DNA from: JBJXGF01 sp046153015
GTDB lineage: Bacteria; Actinomycetota; Acidimicrobiia; Acidimicrobiales; CAIXPF01
DNA length: 11,665 nt
Direction: 5' to 3'
NCBI GenBank assembly: GCA_046153015.1
Contig: JBJXGF010000318.1
Coordinates: 1-11,665 of the forward strand
Positions 1 to 4,692 of the stretch are shown one piece after another (the first letter of the stretch is position 1; every line of letters begins with the position of its first letter). Position numbers and translations under genes: made by a program. The notes under the pieces were generated by a model. The model was not told the DNA's origin. It made no database searches and saw only the letters and a program-made list of their open reading frames with translations.

Positions 1-127
1 GTCCAGCGGTCAACCCGGACAGATCCGCCGCCTCCGCCAGCATCCCCACCCCAGCATGAGACACCAAACGCTCACCGTTCGCGGTCACCGCCGGCGCTGT
101 CGCCGACCGGCTATCGTTCACCTTCAC
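1..127 (-). CDS. IS1380-family transposase, N-terminal fragment (partial)
   Basis: Reading leftward from GTG at 127-125 gives 42 residues before the window edge. The start is chosen because AGGAGG (138-133) lies five bases upstream; a second in-frame GTG at 121-119 has worse spacing. The peptide contains VSHAG followed by a leucine/alanine-rich helix and SGLTAG. I recognise this as the conserved N-terminal opening of actinobacterial IS1380 transposases, DDE enzymes that cut and paste the element. The catalytic residues lie further along and are not in this window, so it cannot be judged whether the enzyme is intact. The family call rests on this short conserved opening only. Confidence 0.7.
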   Translation of the reverse strand, partial: MKVNDSRSATAPAVTANGERLVSHAGVGMLAEAADLSGLTAG

Positions 128-177
128 CGAGCCCTCCTGGCCTGCGAGACACGGATCTAGAGCACCCGTATTCTCCC

Positions 178-194
178 AGCCCAGAAGGGCTTTT
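178..194 (+). terminator. Small hairpin with T-run inside the IS leader
   Basis: AGCCC (178-182) and GGGCT (187-191) can form a 5-bp stem with an AGAA loop, followed by TTT. On the plus strand this resembles a weak intrinsic terminator that could block transcription entering the transposase gene antisense. The stem is short and the role is inferred. Confidence 0.25.
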
Positions 195-273
195 CCGCGG
201 ACTCCGACTCGATCGCATGACTACCGCCATGACCATTCCAGGCTAGGGCGACGGCCGGTTATGTGGTCAGCGA

Positions 274-801
274 TCAGTCGAGGAACGCTGTGCTGTACCG
301 AACATGGCCGGGCAAGAGCTCGGCGTCGGCCAACGGTCGCACCATCCACGACGCGCCGTCGCCATAGTCGCCGTGGACGCCCATCGGCGCCGCCGGCACG
401 AACCCGAAACGGGGGTAGTAACGCTCATGGCCGAGCAGCACCACGAAACGCCACCCCGCGTGCGCCGCCCGTTCCAGACCCGAGCGGATGAGCGCCCCAC
501 CGATGCCAACGCCCTGATGCTCGGGCGCAACCGCCACAGGGGCCAATCCCAGCCCCATCCCGCGCTCCCCACCGAGGGTCACCTCACTGAAGGCGATGAA
601 CCCGACCACCCGTCCCTCGAGCTCGGCTACCAACGTCAGCTCGGGAACGAGCTCGCCGCGGTCGCGCAGGCTGCGCACCAAGTCCACCTCGCTGTCCGAG
701 CCGAACTGATGGACGAACGCTTCGCGCACCACGGCGTCGATGGCTTCCTCATCTCCGGGCGCCTCTGGGCGAATGGCAACGTCGACGGCGGACACCTTCA
801 C
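274..801 (-). CDS. GNAT-family N-acetyltransferase (YhbS-like)
   Basis: The 175-residue protein is a single GNAT domain that should transfer an acetyl group from acetyl-CoA to an amine; the substrate is unknown. The acetyl-CoA pyrophosphate loop is visible at residues 96-103 (Q-G-V-G-I-G-G-A), just after the strand LAPVAVAPEH. The YYPRFGF segment at 128-134 is the hallmark of the YhbS/COG3153 branch. The length is normal for that branch. Translation is taken from GTG at 801-799; no clear Shine-Dalgarno sequence precedes it, and GTG at 795 is an alternative. The gene stands alone: an IS1380 end lies 25 bases past its stop and a palindrome-rich gap lies upstream. If the tRNA-Ala element is a late insertion, this gene originally sat directly downstream of that tRNA. 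Confidence 0.9.
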   Translation of the reverse strand: MKVSAVDVAIRPEAPGDEEAIDAVVREAFVHQFGSDSEVDLVRSLRDRGELVPELTLVAELEGRVVGFIAFSEVTLGGERGMGLGLAPVAVAPEHQGVGIGGALIRSGLERAAHAGWRFVVLLGHERYYPRFGFVPAAPMGVHGDYGDGASWMVRPLADAELLPGHVRYSTAFLD

Positions 802-839
802 GATGATGCTGCATCGGCGTGCCCGTTTCCATCCGAAGA

Positions 840-854
840 GGGGTCTGAGACCCC
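840..854. repeat. Perfect palindrome GGGGTC-TGA-GACCCC
   Basis: Two perfect 6-base arms are separated by TGA, in the gap upstream of the acetyltransferase. It lies about 40 bases before the start codon, so it could be an operator, a cruciform or a copy of a dispersed palindromic element. Function unknown. Confidence 0.55.
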
Positions 855-862
855 GCCATCGG

Positions 863-884
863 CGGCCCGCGTTCGGCCCGCGTT
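863..884. repeat. Tandem 11-base direct repeat, two copies
   Basis: CGGCCCGCGTT occurs twice head to tail with no spacer (863-873 and 874-884). It falls between two palindromes in the non-coding gap upstream of the acetyltransferase. No function can be assigned. Confidence 0.6.
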
Positions 885-894
885 GGTCGGAGCC

Positions 895-927
895 GCTGAG
901 CTGGGCGCGCCAGCCCGCTCAGCGGGC
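895..927. repeat. Overlapping inverted repeats with alternative hairpins
   Basis: GCCCGCT at 913-919 pairs perfectly with AGCGGGC at 921-927. The same right-hand bases can instead pair with GCTGAGCTGGGC at 895-906, giving an 11-bp stem with one bulged base. The two structures exclude each other. This part of the gap shows no coding signal. Confidence 0.5.
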
Positions 928-970
928 CGGTCGGTAGAGCCTGAAACCGGCCTGGCCACGGCGTTGCAGT

Positions 971-1014
971 GTGGAGCTGATGGGATTGGAACCCACGACT
1001 TCCTGCTTGCAAAG
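971..1014 (-). other. Orphan tRNA-Ala 3' half: distal attachment-site remnant
   Basis: On the minus strand this reads as the anticodon loop (TTTGCAA), 3' anticodon strand, variable loop, T arm and 3' acceptor strand of the tRNA-Ala at 3536-3609. Identity stops abruptly on the 5' side of the anticodon loop, so no D arm or 5' acceptor strand exists and it cannot fold into a tRNA. Three substitutions have accumulated, one of them in the T loop (TTCCAAT where the intact gene has TTCGAAT). That fits an old attachment scar no longer under selection. Confidence 0.8.
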
Positions 1015-1098
1015 AGTCCTGGAATGGTCCGCTGACCAGCACGGGCGTGGCACGCCGACCCCGGTGGCGCGTCTGGTCACGCCAACGCGCTTCTCCCC

Positions 1099-1122
1099 GG
1101 TGTCGGCGGCCCTGCCGACACC
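1099..1122. repeat. 9-bp perfect hairpin upstream of the integrase stub
   Basis: GGTGTCGGC (1099-1107) pairs perfectly with GCCGACACC (1114-1122) around a 6-base loop. It lies between the distal attachment site and the integrase start at 1183, with no T-run after it. A regulatory or protein-binding role in the element is possible but unproved. The rest of 1015-1182 shows no convincing gene. Confidence 0.5.
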
Positions 1123-1182
1123 CGAGGAGCCGACCGTGCGACGACTACAACACCAGGAGATGCGAGCGCGGGAGCTTGCGCT

Positions 1183-1323
1183 GTGACTGGGCGCCGGCGG
1201 GTCTTCGGTTCCATCCGCAAGATGCCGTCGGGGCGCTGGCAGGCTCGCTACCGGCACCCCTCAACCGGCGTGCTAGTGAGCGCAGGCAGGACGTTCGCGA
1301 CGAAGGCCGATGCGGCCCGGCTG
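1183..1323 (+). pseudogene. Tyrosine recombinase/integrase, N-terminal stub
   Basis: From GTG at 1183, about 47 residues read as the arm-binding opening of an actinobacterial phage-type integrase: an arginine-rich start, then FGSIRKMPSGRWQARYR, then a TFATKADAARL helix start. In intact relatives this is followed by a SAM-like core-binding domain and a catalytic domain with the R-H-R-Y residues, about 350-400 residues in all. Here the similarity ends near 1323 and the frame continues into unrelated, AT-richer sequence, so no catalytic domain is present. The stub lies 170 bases inside the distal attachment site, where an integrase is expected. A short upstream reading frame ends in a GTGA overlap with this start, but it does not look like a real gene. 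Start choice is moderately certain; loss of function is nearly certain. Confidence 0.75.
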
Positions 1324-1729
1324 CGGATCGGCATCGTCCCCGAAGCATCCGATCTTCGATCAGGCACATATCATCATAAACAGAAGAATCTATGGCTGGC
1401 TGTCTTGCGCGATCCGTCCGGCTTTATGGAACTATTTAGCGATGCGTATGAGTCCGTAGCCGAAGCAGTATTCAGCCTTGGTAAACACGAGCGCGGAAAC
1501 TACTTCTACAAGCCGACGCCTGCCGGACAAAGACTGCAAGAGCAGCTTGTGAAGTTCGGCACTGTCAAAGTGGTCGAGGTAGAGGCCGCGCTCAACGGAA
1601 GCAGCTCAGCAGAAACTCCTCACGGTCGAGCATCAGCTTGTGCCGGTAGATCCACCGCTGTGGCTGCATCTCAATGCGGCTCGGACGCCCGTCATTGCGC
1701 CGAAGCCGACCTTCGAGCCACTCGACTGA
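1324..1729 (+). pseudogene. Unidentified foreign coding fragment with +1 frameshift
   Basis: This stretch is visibly more AT-rich than its surroundings and reads like real protein. In the integrase-stub frame it includes LWLAVLRDPSGFMELFSDAY and GNYFYKPTPAGQRLQEQL, up to about 1597. Beyond that the frame degenerates. The next frame (codon phase of 1562) instead reads QQKLLTVEHQLVPVDPPLWL and continues to a TGA at 1727-1729. A TAG in that second frame at 1580-1582 sets the left limit of the switch, so a one-base indel falls roughly between 1583 and 1610. I do not recognise the family. The fragment seems to be the C-terminal part of a gene of different base composition, joined in frame to the integrase stub by deletion or insertion. 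An in-frame ATG at 1426 has no convincing ribosome binding site. Confidence 0.5.
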
Positions 1730-1891
1730 TGTTCAGGCCTCGCCATCGCCGAGACTCGCTGACGTTGCGCCTCGCTCGTCTTCGGCAGCAATCTGCGCGA
1801 CAATCGGCTCGTGGTTGGTTCTGTCTGGCTCGTTGCTCCCGGCGAAGATCGAACAACGCTTTCAGCGTATCCTTGCGCTGGGAACGAATGG
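1730..1891. other. Non-coding stretch inside the element relic
   Basis: All six frames give short or compositionally odd translations with no recognisable motif. Base composition is intermediate between the AT-richer fragment to the left and the GC-rich genes to the right. It is probably decayed element sequence. Confidence 0.45.
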
Positions 1892-1935
1892 GCAGAGCGC
1901 AACGAGCAGGTGATCCTCTGCTCGTTGCGCTCTGC
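1892..1935 (-). terminator. Strong 18-bp perfect hairpin, probable terminator of the HTH gene
   Basis: Bases 1892-1909 are the exact reverse complement of 1918-1935, around an 8-base loop (GTGATCCT). On the minus strand it begins 27 bases after the stop codon of the helix-turn-helix gene. A terminator is therefore the simplest reading, although no clear T-run follows. Perfect 18-bp arms are longer than most terminators and could also mark a recombination or protein-binding site. Confidence 0.5.
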
Positions 1936-1962
1936 GCAATGGGCAAGTCTGTGCCGGTCTTG

Positions 1963-2202
1963 TCAACACTTGGAGCGCCTGCGCGTTGAGGTCAGCTCGG
2001 GGTCGGGTGCTGATTCGTCGCGCGACGGCGGCGCAGCAAAGAGCGGGCCGACGAGCGTTTCGAGGGTGGCGCGGGTGATGACGATGCGCCGGCCGATGGC
2101 GAGGGAGGGGATCTCGCCGCGGCGCACAGCCTCGTAGGCGCTCGTGCGGGAGATGCCGATCATCTCGGCGGCCTCCGGGACAGTGAAGGTCAGTCTCGCC
2201 AC
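1963..2202 (-). CDS. Excisionase/MerR-type helix-turn-helix DNA-binding protein
   Basis: The 79-residue protein begins with a winged-helix-turn-helix of the excisionase type (HTH_17 style): FTVPEAAEMIGISRTSAYEA, then a wing strand with RRGEIPSLAIGRRIVI at about residues 27-42. The remaining 35 residues are polar and probably disordered. In actinobacterial integrative elements such proteins usually sit directly upstream of the integrase and act as recombination directionality factors or small regulators. The start is GTG at 2202-2200, with AGGAGG a few bases upstream; the overlapping ATG at 2204 opens a frame that stops at once. Unusually, the gene points away from the toxin-antitoxin operon, and the integrase stub lies on the other strand. 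It appears intact. Whether it is an excisionase or a regulator cannot be decided from sequence alone. Confidence 0.8.
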   Translation of the reverse strand: MARLTFTVPEAAEMIGISRTSAYEAVRRGEIPSLAIGRRIVITRATLETLVGPLFAAPPSRDESAPDPELTSTRRRSKC

Positions 2203-2299
2203 ATGTCCTCCTGTCGGCGATGGGCGTGCGCGTTCGACAAGCGCGCTGCACGGACGGAACGCGACGCGCTGGCGCTCGACGGACCGGCCGTAAGTGGTC

Positions 2300-2334
2300 G
2301 CCCGCGCCAGGCGGGCCGGCGTATCGTTCCTGCC
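2300..2334 (+). promoter_or_regulatory. Leaderless promoter and palindromic operator candidate of the TA operon
   Basis: TATCGT at 2322-2327 fits the actinobacterial TANNNT -10 box and ends seven bases before the GTG start at 2335, so the transcript should begin at or next to the start codon. No Shine-Dalgarno sequence is present, in agreement. Just upstream, GCCCGC (2300-2305) and GCGGGC (2311-2316) form a palindrome overlapping the expected -35 zone. This is a natural binding site for autoregulation by the antitoxin. The operator role is inferred. Confidence 0.55.
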
Positions 2335-3012
2335 GTGAGTGAGCCGACGATCCTCGAACGGCCGGTGTACGGCGTGGGGCAGGCGGCGTCGCTGCTCGGC
2401 CTCCGCCAGGACCGCGTTGCCGCATGGCTCAACGGCTACCAGCGTCGTGGCGTGACCTACCCGCCGGTCATCCGCGAGGCGCCGAGCACCGTCGAGACGG
2501 TTACTTGGGGCGAGTTCGTCGAGCTGGGCTTCCTCCGCGAGTACCGGCGCGCGCGGGTGTCGCTGCAGCACATCCGGCCGGTGATCGAGCGGCTGCGCCT
2601 GGAGTACGGCGTGAAGTACCCCCTCGCTCATGCACGTCCGTTCGTCTACGGCCGCGAGCTCGTGCTGCGCATTCAGGACGAGACCAATCTCGACCGCTCG
2701 CTCGCCATCGTGATCCGCTCCGGCCAGGAGCTCCTCCTGGCGCCCGAGGTCGAGTCCTACTTGCAGAAGGTCGAGTTCGACGACGGTGTCGCCACCAGGC
2801 TGCGACCGGCGGGAAAGACCTCACCCGTCGTCATCGACCCCGACTTCTCCTTCGGCCGGCCACAGATCCGCGGCGTGAGCACGGAGCGGCTCGCCGAGCT
2901 GTACCGCAGCGGCGACGCCCCCGAGTTCCTGGCCGAGGTCTACGAGCTGCCGGTCGAGGACATTCGCGCCGCAGTCGCCTACGAGACGCAGCTGGCCGCC
3001 ACGGCCGCCTGA
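2335..3012 (+). CDS. vapB45: VapB45-like antitoxin (N-terminal HTH, C-terminal DUF433)
   Basis: The 225-residue protein has a MerR-like helix-turn-helix at about residues 11-35 (VGQAASLLGLRQDRVAAWLN) for DNA binding and a middle region of helices. A DUF433 domain at about 160-216 is marked by IDPDFSFGRPQIRGVSTERL and LPVEDIRAAVAYE. This matches the family of Mycobacterium tuberculosis VapB45 (Rv2018), which is close in length. It should neutralise the downstream PIN-like toxin and repress its own operon. The start at GTG 2335 is preferred over an upstream ATG at 2203: the extra 44 residues are low-quality translation, while 2335 has a -10 box at leaderless spacing. Its stop overlaps the toxin start. 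Family assignment is from remembered similarity. Confidence 0.8.
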   Translation: MSEPTILERPVYGVGQAASLLGLRQDRVAAWLNGYQRRGVTYPPVIREAPSTVETVTWGEFVELGFLREYRRARVSLQHIRPVIERLRLEYGVKYPLAHARPFVYGRELVLRIQDETNLDRSLAIVIRSGQELLLAPEVESYLQKVEFDDGVATRLRPAGKTSPVVIDPDFSFGRPQIRGVSTERLAELYRSGDAPEFLAEVYELPVEDIRAAVAYETQLAATAA

Positions 3013-3431
3013 TGGCAGCGGAGCGCACCGCTCGCTTCTTCGTCGACGAGAACGACCTGGCCCTCGGCAGGAGCCTCTCCTGGGCTCGTCGGGACGTCGT
3101 GCATCCCGGCCACCGAGACCTCCCGAGCGTCCCCCTTGGCACGGCCGACTCGGTCTGGCTCCAGATCGTCGGCGAGATGGTTCTGGTCGTCATCACGCGC
3201 GACAAGCGGATACGGTCCCGCCCGGTCGAATCTGCGGCCGTGGCGCAAGCCGGCGTCCGGGGGTTCGTGCTCACCAGCGCCGGAGATCTGAGCACTTGGC
3301 TGACGTTGAGCCTGCTCGTGCGCGAGTGGGATGCCATCGAGCGCCACCTCAGCGAGAACCCGGGATGTCCCTGGCTGGCCGCGGTGGCGAACCAAGGTGT
3401 GCGTCCGCTCAACCTCCGTCGACAGCGATGA
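3012..3431 (+). CDS. vapC45: VapC45-like PIN-like toxin (putative RNase)
   Basis: The 139-residue protein starts at ATG 3012-3014, whose A is the last base of the antitoxin stop, so the pair is translationally coupled. It opens with RFFVDEN (residues 8-14), continues through DVVHPGHRDLP (28-38) and carries VVITRDKRIRSRP (59-71). The acidic residues D12, E13, D46 and D64 are candidates for the metal-binding site of a PIN-like RNase. The arrangement matches VapC45 (Rv2019, nearly the same length) and the DUF5615-like toxins that pair with DUF433 antitoxins. The frame is uninterrupted, so the toxin is probably functional although the element around it has decayed. The RNA target is unknown. It ends 104 bases before the tRNA-Ala gene. 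Confidence 0.8.
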   Translation: MAAERTARFFVDENDLALGRSLSWARRDVVHPGHRDLPSVPLGTADSVWLQIVGEMVLVVITRDKRIRSRPVESAAVAQAGVRGFVLTSAGDLSTWLTLSLLVREWDAIERHLSENPGCPWLAAVANQGVRPLNLRRQR

Positions 3432-3440
3432 TCCAACGCT

Positions 3441-3461
3441 CGTTGAGGTTCGCGTTGAGGT
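3441..3461. repeat. Two CGTTGAGGT copies, 12-base period, near the attachment site
   Basis: CGTTGAGGT occurs at 3441-3449 and 3453-3461, one helical turn apart and about 75 bases from the tRNA-borne attachment core. A third copy lies inside the element at 1984-1992, and the 12-base string CGCGTTGAGGTC is identical at 1982-1993 and 3451-3462. Spaced direct repeats beside a core site resemble arm-type integrase or excisionase binding sites. This is inference. Confidence 0.4.
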
Positions 3462-3535
3462 CTCGACCGGCCTCGCTGCGCAGCTACGCTGCCTCGTGCC
3501 ACTCGACGACGCTCTGAGCCAGACCGCTTTCGGGG

Positions 3536-3609
3536 TGGAGCTGATGGGATTCGAACCCACGACCCCCTGCTTGCAAAGCAGGTGCTCTAGCCAGCTGAGC
3601 TACAGCCCC
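3536..3609 (-). tRNA. tRNA-Ala (anticodon TGC)
   Basis: The minus strand folds into a complete 74-base cloverleaf. The acceptor is GGGGCTG with CAGCTCC and discriminator A, the D arm GCTC/GAGC, the anticodon stem CCTGC/GCAGG with loop TTTGCAA, the variable loop GGGTC, and the T arm GTGGG/CCCAT with loop TTCGAAT. The anticodon TGC is at 3575-3573. CCA is not encoded. The gene is the integration target of the element to its left, whose insertion rebuilt the 3' end. Confidence 0.95.
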
Positions 3610-3619
3610 GAGGCCTCTC

Positions 3620-3625
3620 AGCGTA
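3620..3625 (-). promoter_or_regulatory. Candidate -10 box of tRNA-Ala
   Basis: On the minus strand TACGCT (3625-3620) fits TANNNT and ends 10 bases before the mature 5' end of the tRNA. No convincing -35 hexamer is seen 17 bases upstream. Confidence 0.4.
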
Positions 3626-3667
3626 GCGGCGAGCGCAGGGCCGGGGCATTCGTGGCAGGATCGGCCC

Positions 3668-4684
3668 ATGAAGTTCGGCGTGCTGCAGTTCTTCAGCTGG
3701 CCGGAGCGCCGTACGCCGCTCGAGGCGGTCTACGAGCGGGCGGTGCAGCGGGCCGAGGTGATGGACCGCACCGGCTACGACGCCGTGTGGCTGGCCGAGC
3801 ACCACTTCGCCGCGTTCAGCGTCTGCCCCTCCGTGAACCTGATGGGCATGCACCTCGCCAACCGGACGACGAGGCTGCGCATCGGCACCGCCGTCTCACT
3901 GGCCGCGTTCTACCACCCGCTGCGCCTCGCCGAGGAGGTGGCGCTGCTCGACGTGCTCTCCGGGGGCCGGGTGAACTGGGGCGCCGGCCGCGGCTTCGAC
4001 CGCACCGAGTTCGACGCGTTCGGCGTGACCCCCGACGACAGCTACCCGCGCTTCCGGGAGAACGTGGAGATCGTGCTGGCCGCGTGGAACAACGAGCGGC
4101 TCACCCACCACGGCCGCTTCCACCACTTCGACGACGTGGAGGTGCTCCCCAAGCCGCGCCAGCGCCCCCACCCGCCGGTCTGGATGGCGGCCGGCTCGCC
4201 CGAGGCGATCGTGTGGGCGGCCGAGGCCGGCCACTCGATCATGATGGACCCGCACTCGCCGTACGACGAGATCGCCCGCAAGCACGCGCTGTACCGGCGC
4301 ACGCTCGAGGCCAACGGGCATGAGCACGCCGGCCGCGACATCCCGATGGCCCGTCTGGTGGCCATCGCCGACACCGACGCGGAAGCCGCCGACGTCGCCC
4401 GGCGCGGCGTCAGCTGGATCATGGGGTCGTACTTCACCAACGACAAGAACGTGACTCGCGACATCCGATCGCCCGAACGCCAAGCCGAAGCGGCCCCGGC
4501 GCCGGAGGGCGACCCGGTCGAGCGCTACCTCCGCAACACGGCGGTCCACGGCAGCCCTGAGCGGGTGATCGACCAGCTCCTGGCGCTCCAGGACGAGATG
4601 GCGCTGTCCTACCTGCTGGCCGCGCCGCTCAGCCATCGCTCCTTCGAGCTGCTCACCGAACGGGTGCTGCCCAAGCTGCTGTAG
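3668..4684 (+). CDS. LLM-class (luciferase-like) flavin-dependent oxidoreductase
   Basis: The 338-residue protein is a bacterial-luciferase-like TIM-barrel monooxygenase, which uses reduced FMN or F420 supplied by a partner. Family marks are MKFGVLQFF at the start, the WLAEHHF segment (41-47) lining the flavin pocket, RIGTAVSLAAFYHP (71-84) and the block LAEEVALLDVLSGGRVNWGAGRG (87-109). A variable insertion at about 255-285 precedes the C-terminal helices, as in many members. ATG at 3668 is supported by AGGA at 3657-3660, seven bases upstream. The gene converges on the dehydrogenase-like gene with 8 bases between stop codons, leaving no room for a separate terminator. Its place beside a catabolic operon suggests it oxygenates the pathway substrate. 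The flavin (FMN or F420) and the substrate are not determinable here, and no flavin reductase gene lies in the window. Confidence 0.88.
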   Translation: MKFGVLQFFSWPERRTPLEAVYERAVQRAEVMDRTGYDAVWLAEHHFAAFSVCPSVNLMGMHLANRTTRLRIGTAVSLAAFYHPLRLAEEVALLDVLSGGRVNWGAGRGFDRTEFDAFGVTPDDSYPRFRENVEIVLAAWNNERLTHHGRFHHFDDVEVLPKPRQRPHPPVWMAAGSPEAIVWAAEAGHSIMMDPHSPYDEIARKHALYRRTLEANGHEHAGRDIPMARLVAIADTDAEAADVARRGVSWIMGSYFTNDKNVTRDIRSPERQAEAAPAPEGDPVERYLRNTAVHGSPERVIDQLLALQDEMALSYLLAAPLSHRSFELLTERVLPKLL

Positions 4685-4692
4685 CCGCCCGG

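Larger units (their letters stand above)
1..248 (-). mobile_element. IS1380-family insertion sequence, 5' end only (runs off left edge)
   Basis: The stretch holds the start of an IS1380-type transposase and its upstream leader, read leftward. I place the outer end near 248 because the minus strand there begins CCCTAGCCTGG, and terminal inverted repeats starting with CC are usual for this family. The opposite end is outside the window, so the repeat cannot be confirmed and the boundary is approximate. The element would sit about 25 bases beyond the stop codon of the neighbouring acetyltransferase gene, without breaking it. No TTAA target duplication, common for the family, is visible at the proposed end. 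Confidence 0.5.
971..3578. mobile_element. Degenerate integrative element inserted in tRNA-Ala(TGC)
   Basis: A 44-base direct repeat bounds the stretch: 971-1014 and 3535-3578 match at 41 of 44 positions. The right copy is the 3' half of an intact tRNA-Ala gene; the left copy is an orphan. This is the expected footprint of a tyrosine-integrase element that recombined at the anticodon loop and carried its own copy of the tRNA 3' end. Inside lie an integrase N-terminal stub, a foreign frameshifted fragment, an excisionase-type gene and an intact toxin-antitoxin pair. The element is only about 2.5 kb, lacks a complete integrase and lacks replication or transfer genes, so it is probably an immobile relic. 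The excisionase-type gene and the integrase stub lie on opposite strands, which implies rearrangement or layered insertions. Confidence 0.75.

Noticed and set aside
304..1035. 243-residue plus-strand frame opposite the acetyltransferase
   Set aside because: Shadow frame running across the palindrome gap and the tRNA remnant, with no protein motif.
971..1186. Plus-strand 71-residue frame ending in a GTGA overlap with the integrase stub
   Set aside because: It begins inside the tRNA remnant and has no recognisable composition or motif; the overlap is probably chance.
919..1257. Minus-strand frame containing VVGSNPISST
   Set aside because: It reads through the orphan tRNA-Ala 3' half; the peptide is the known signature of translated tRNA, not a gene.
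1892..1935. Possible integron attC recombination site
   Set aside because: The arms pair perfectly with no extrahelical bases, and GCGCAAC does not fit the RYYYAAC core; there is no integron integrase nearby.
1862..2631. Longer minus-strand frames over the HTH gene
   Set aside because: The extension upstream of GTG 2202 is low-quality translation and AGGAGG marks the short start; the 187-residue frame is in another phase.
3484..3669. Minus-strand 61-residue frame containing QAGGRGFESHQLH
   Set aside because: It is the translation of the tRNA-Ala gene itself, a common false protein.
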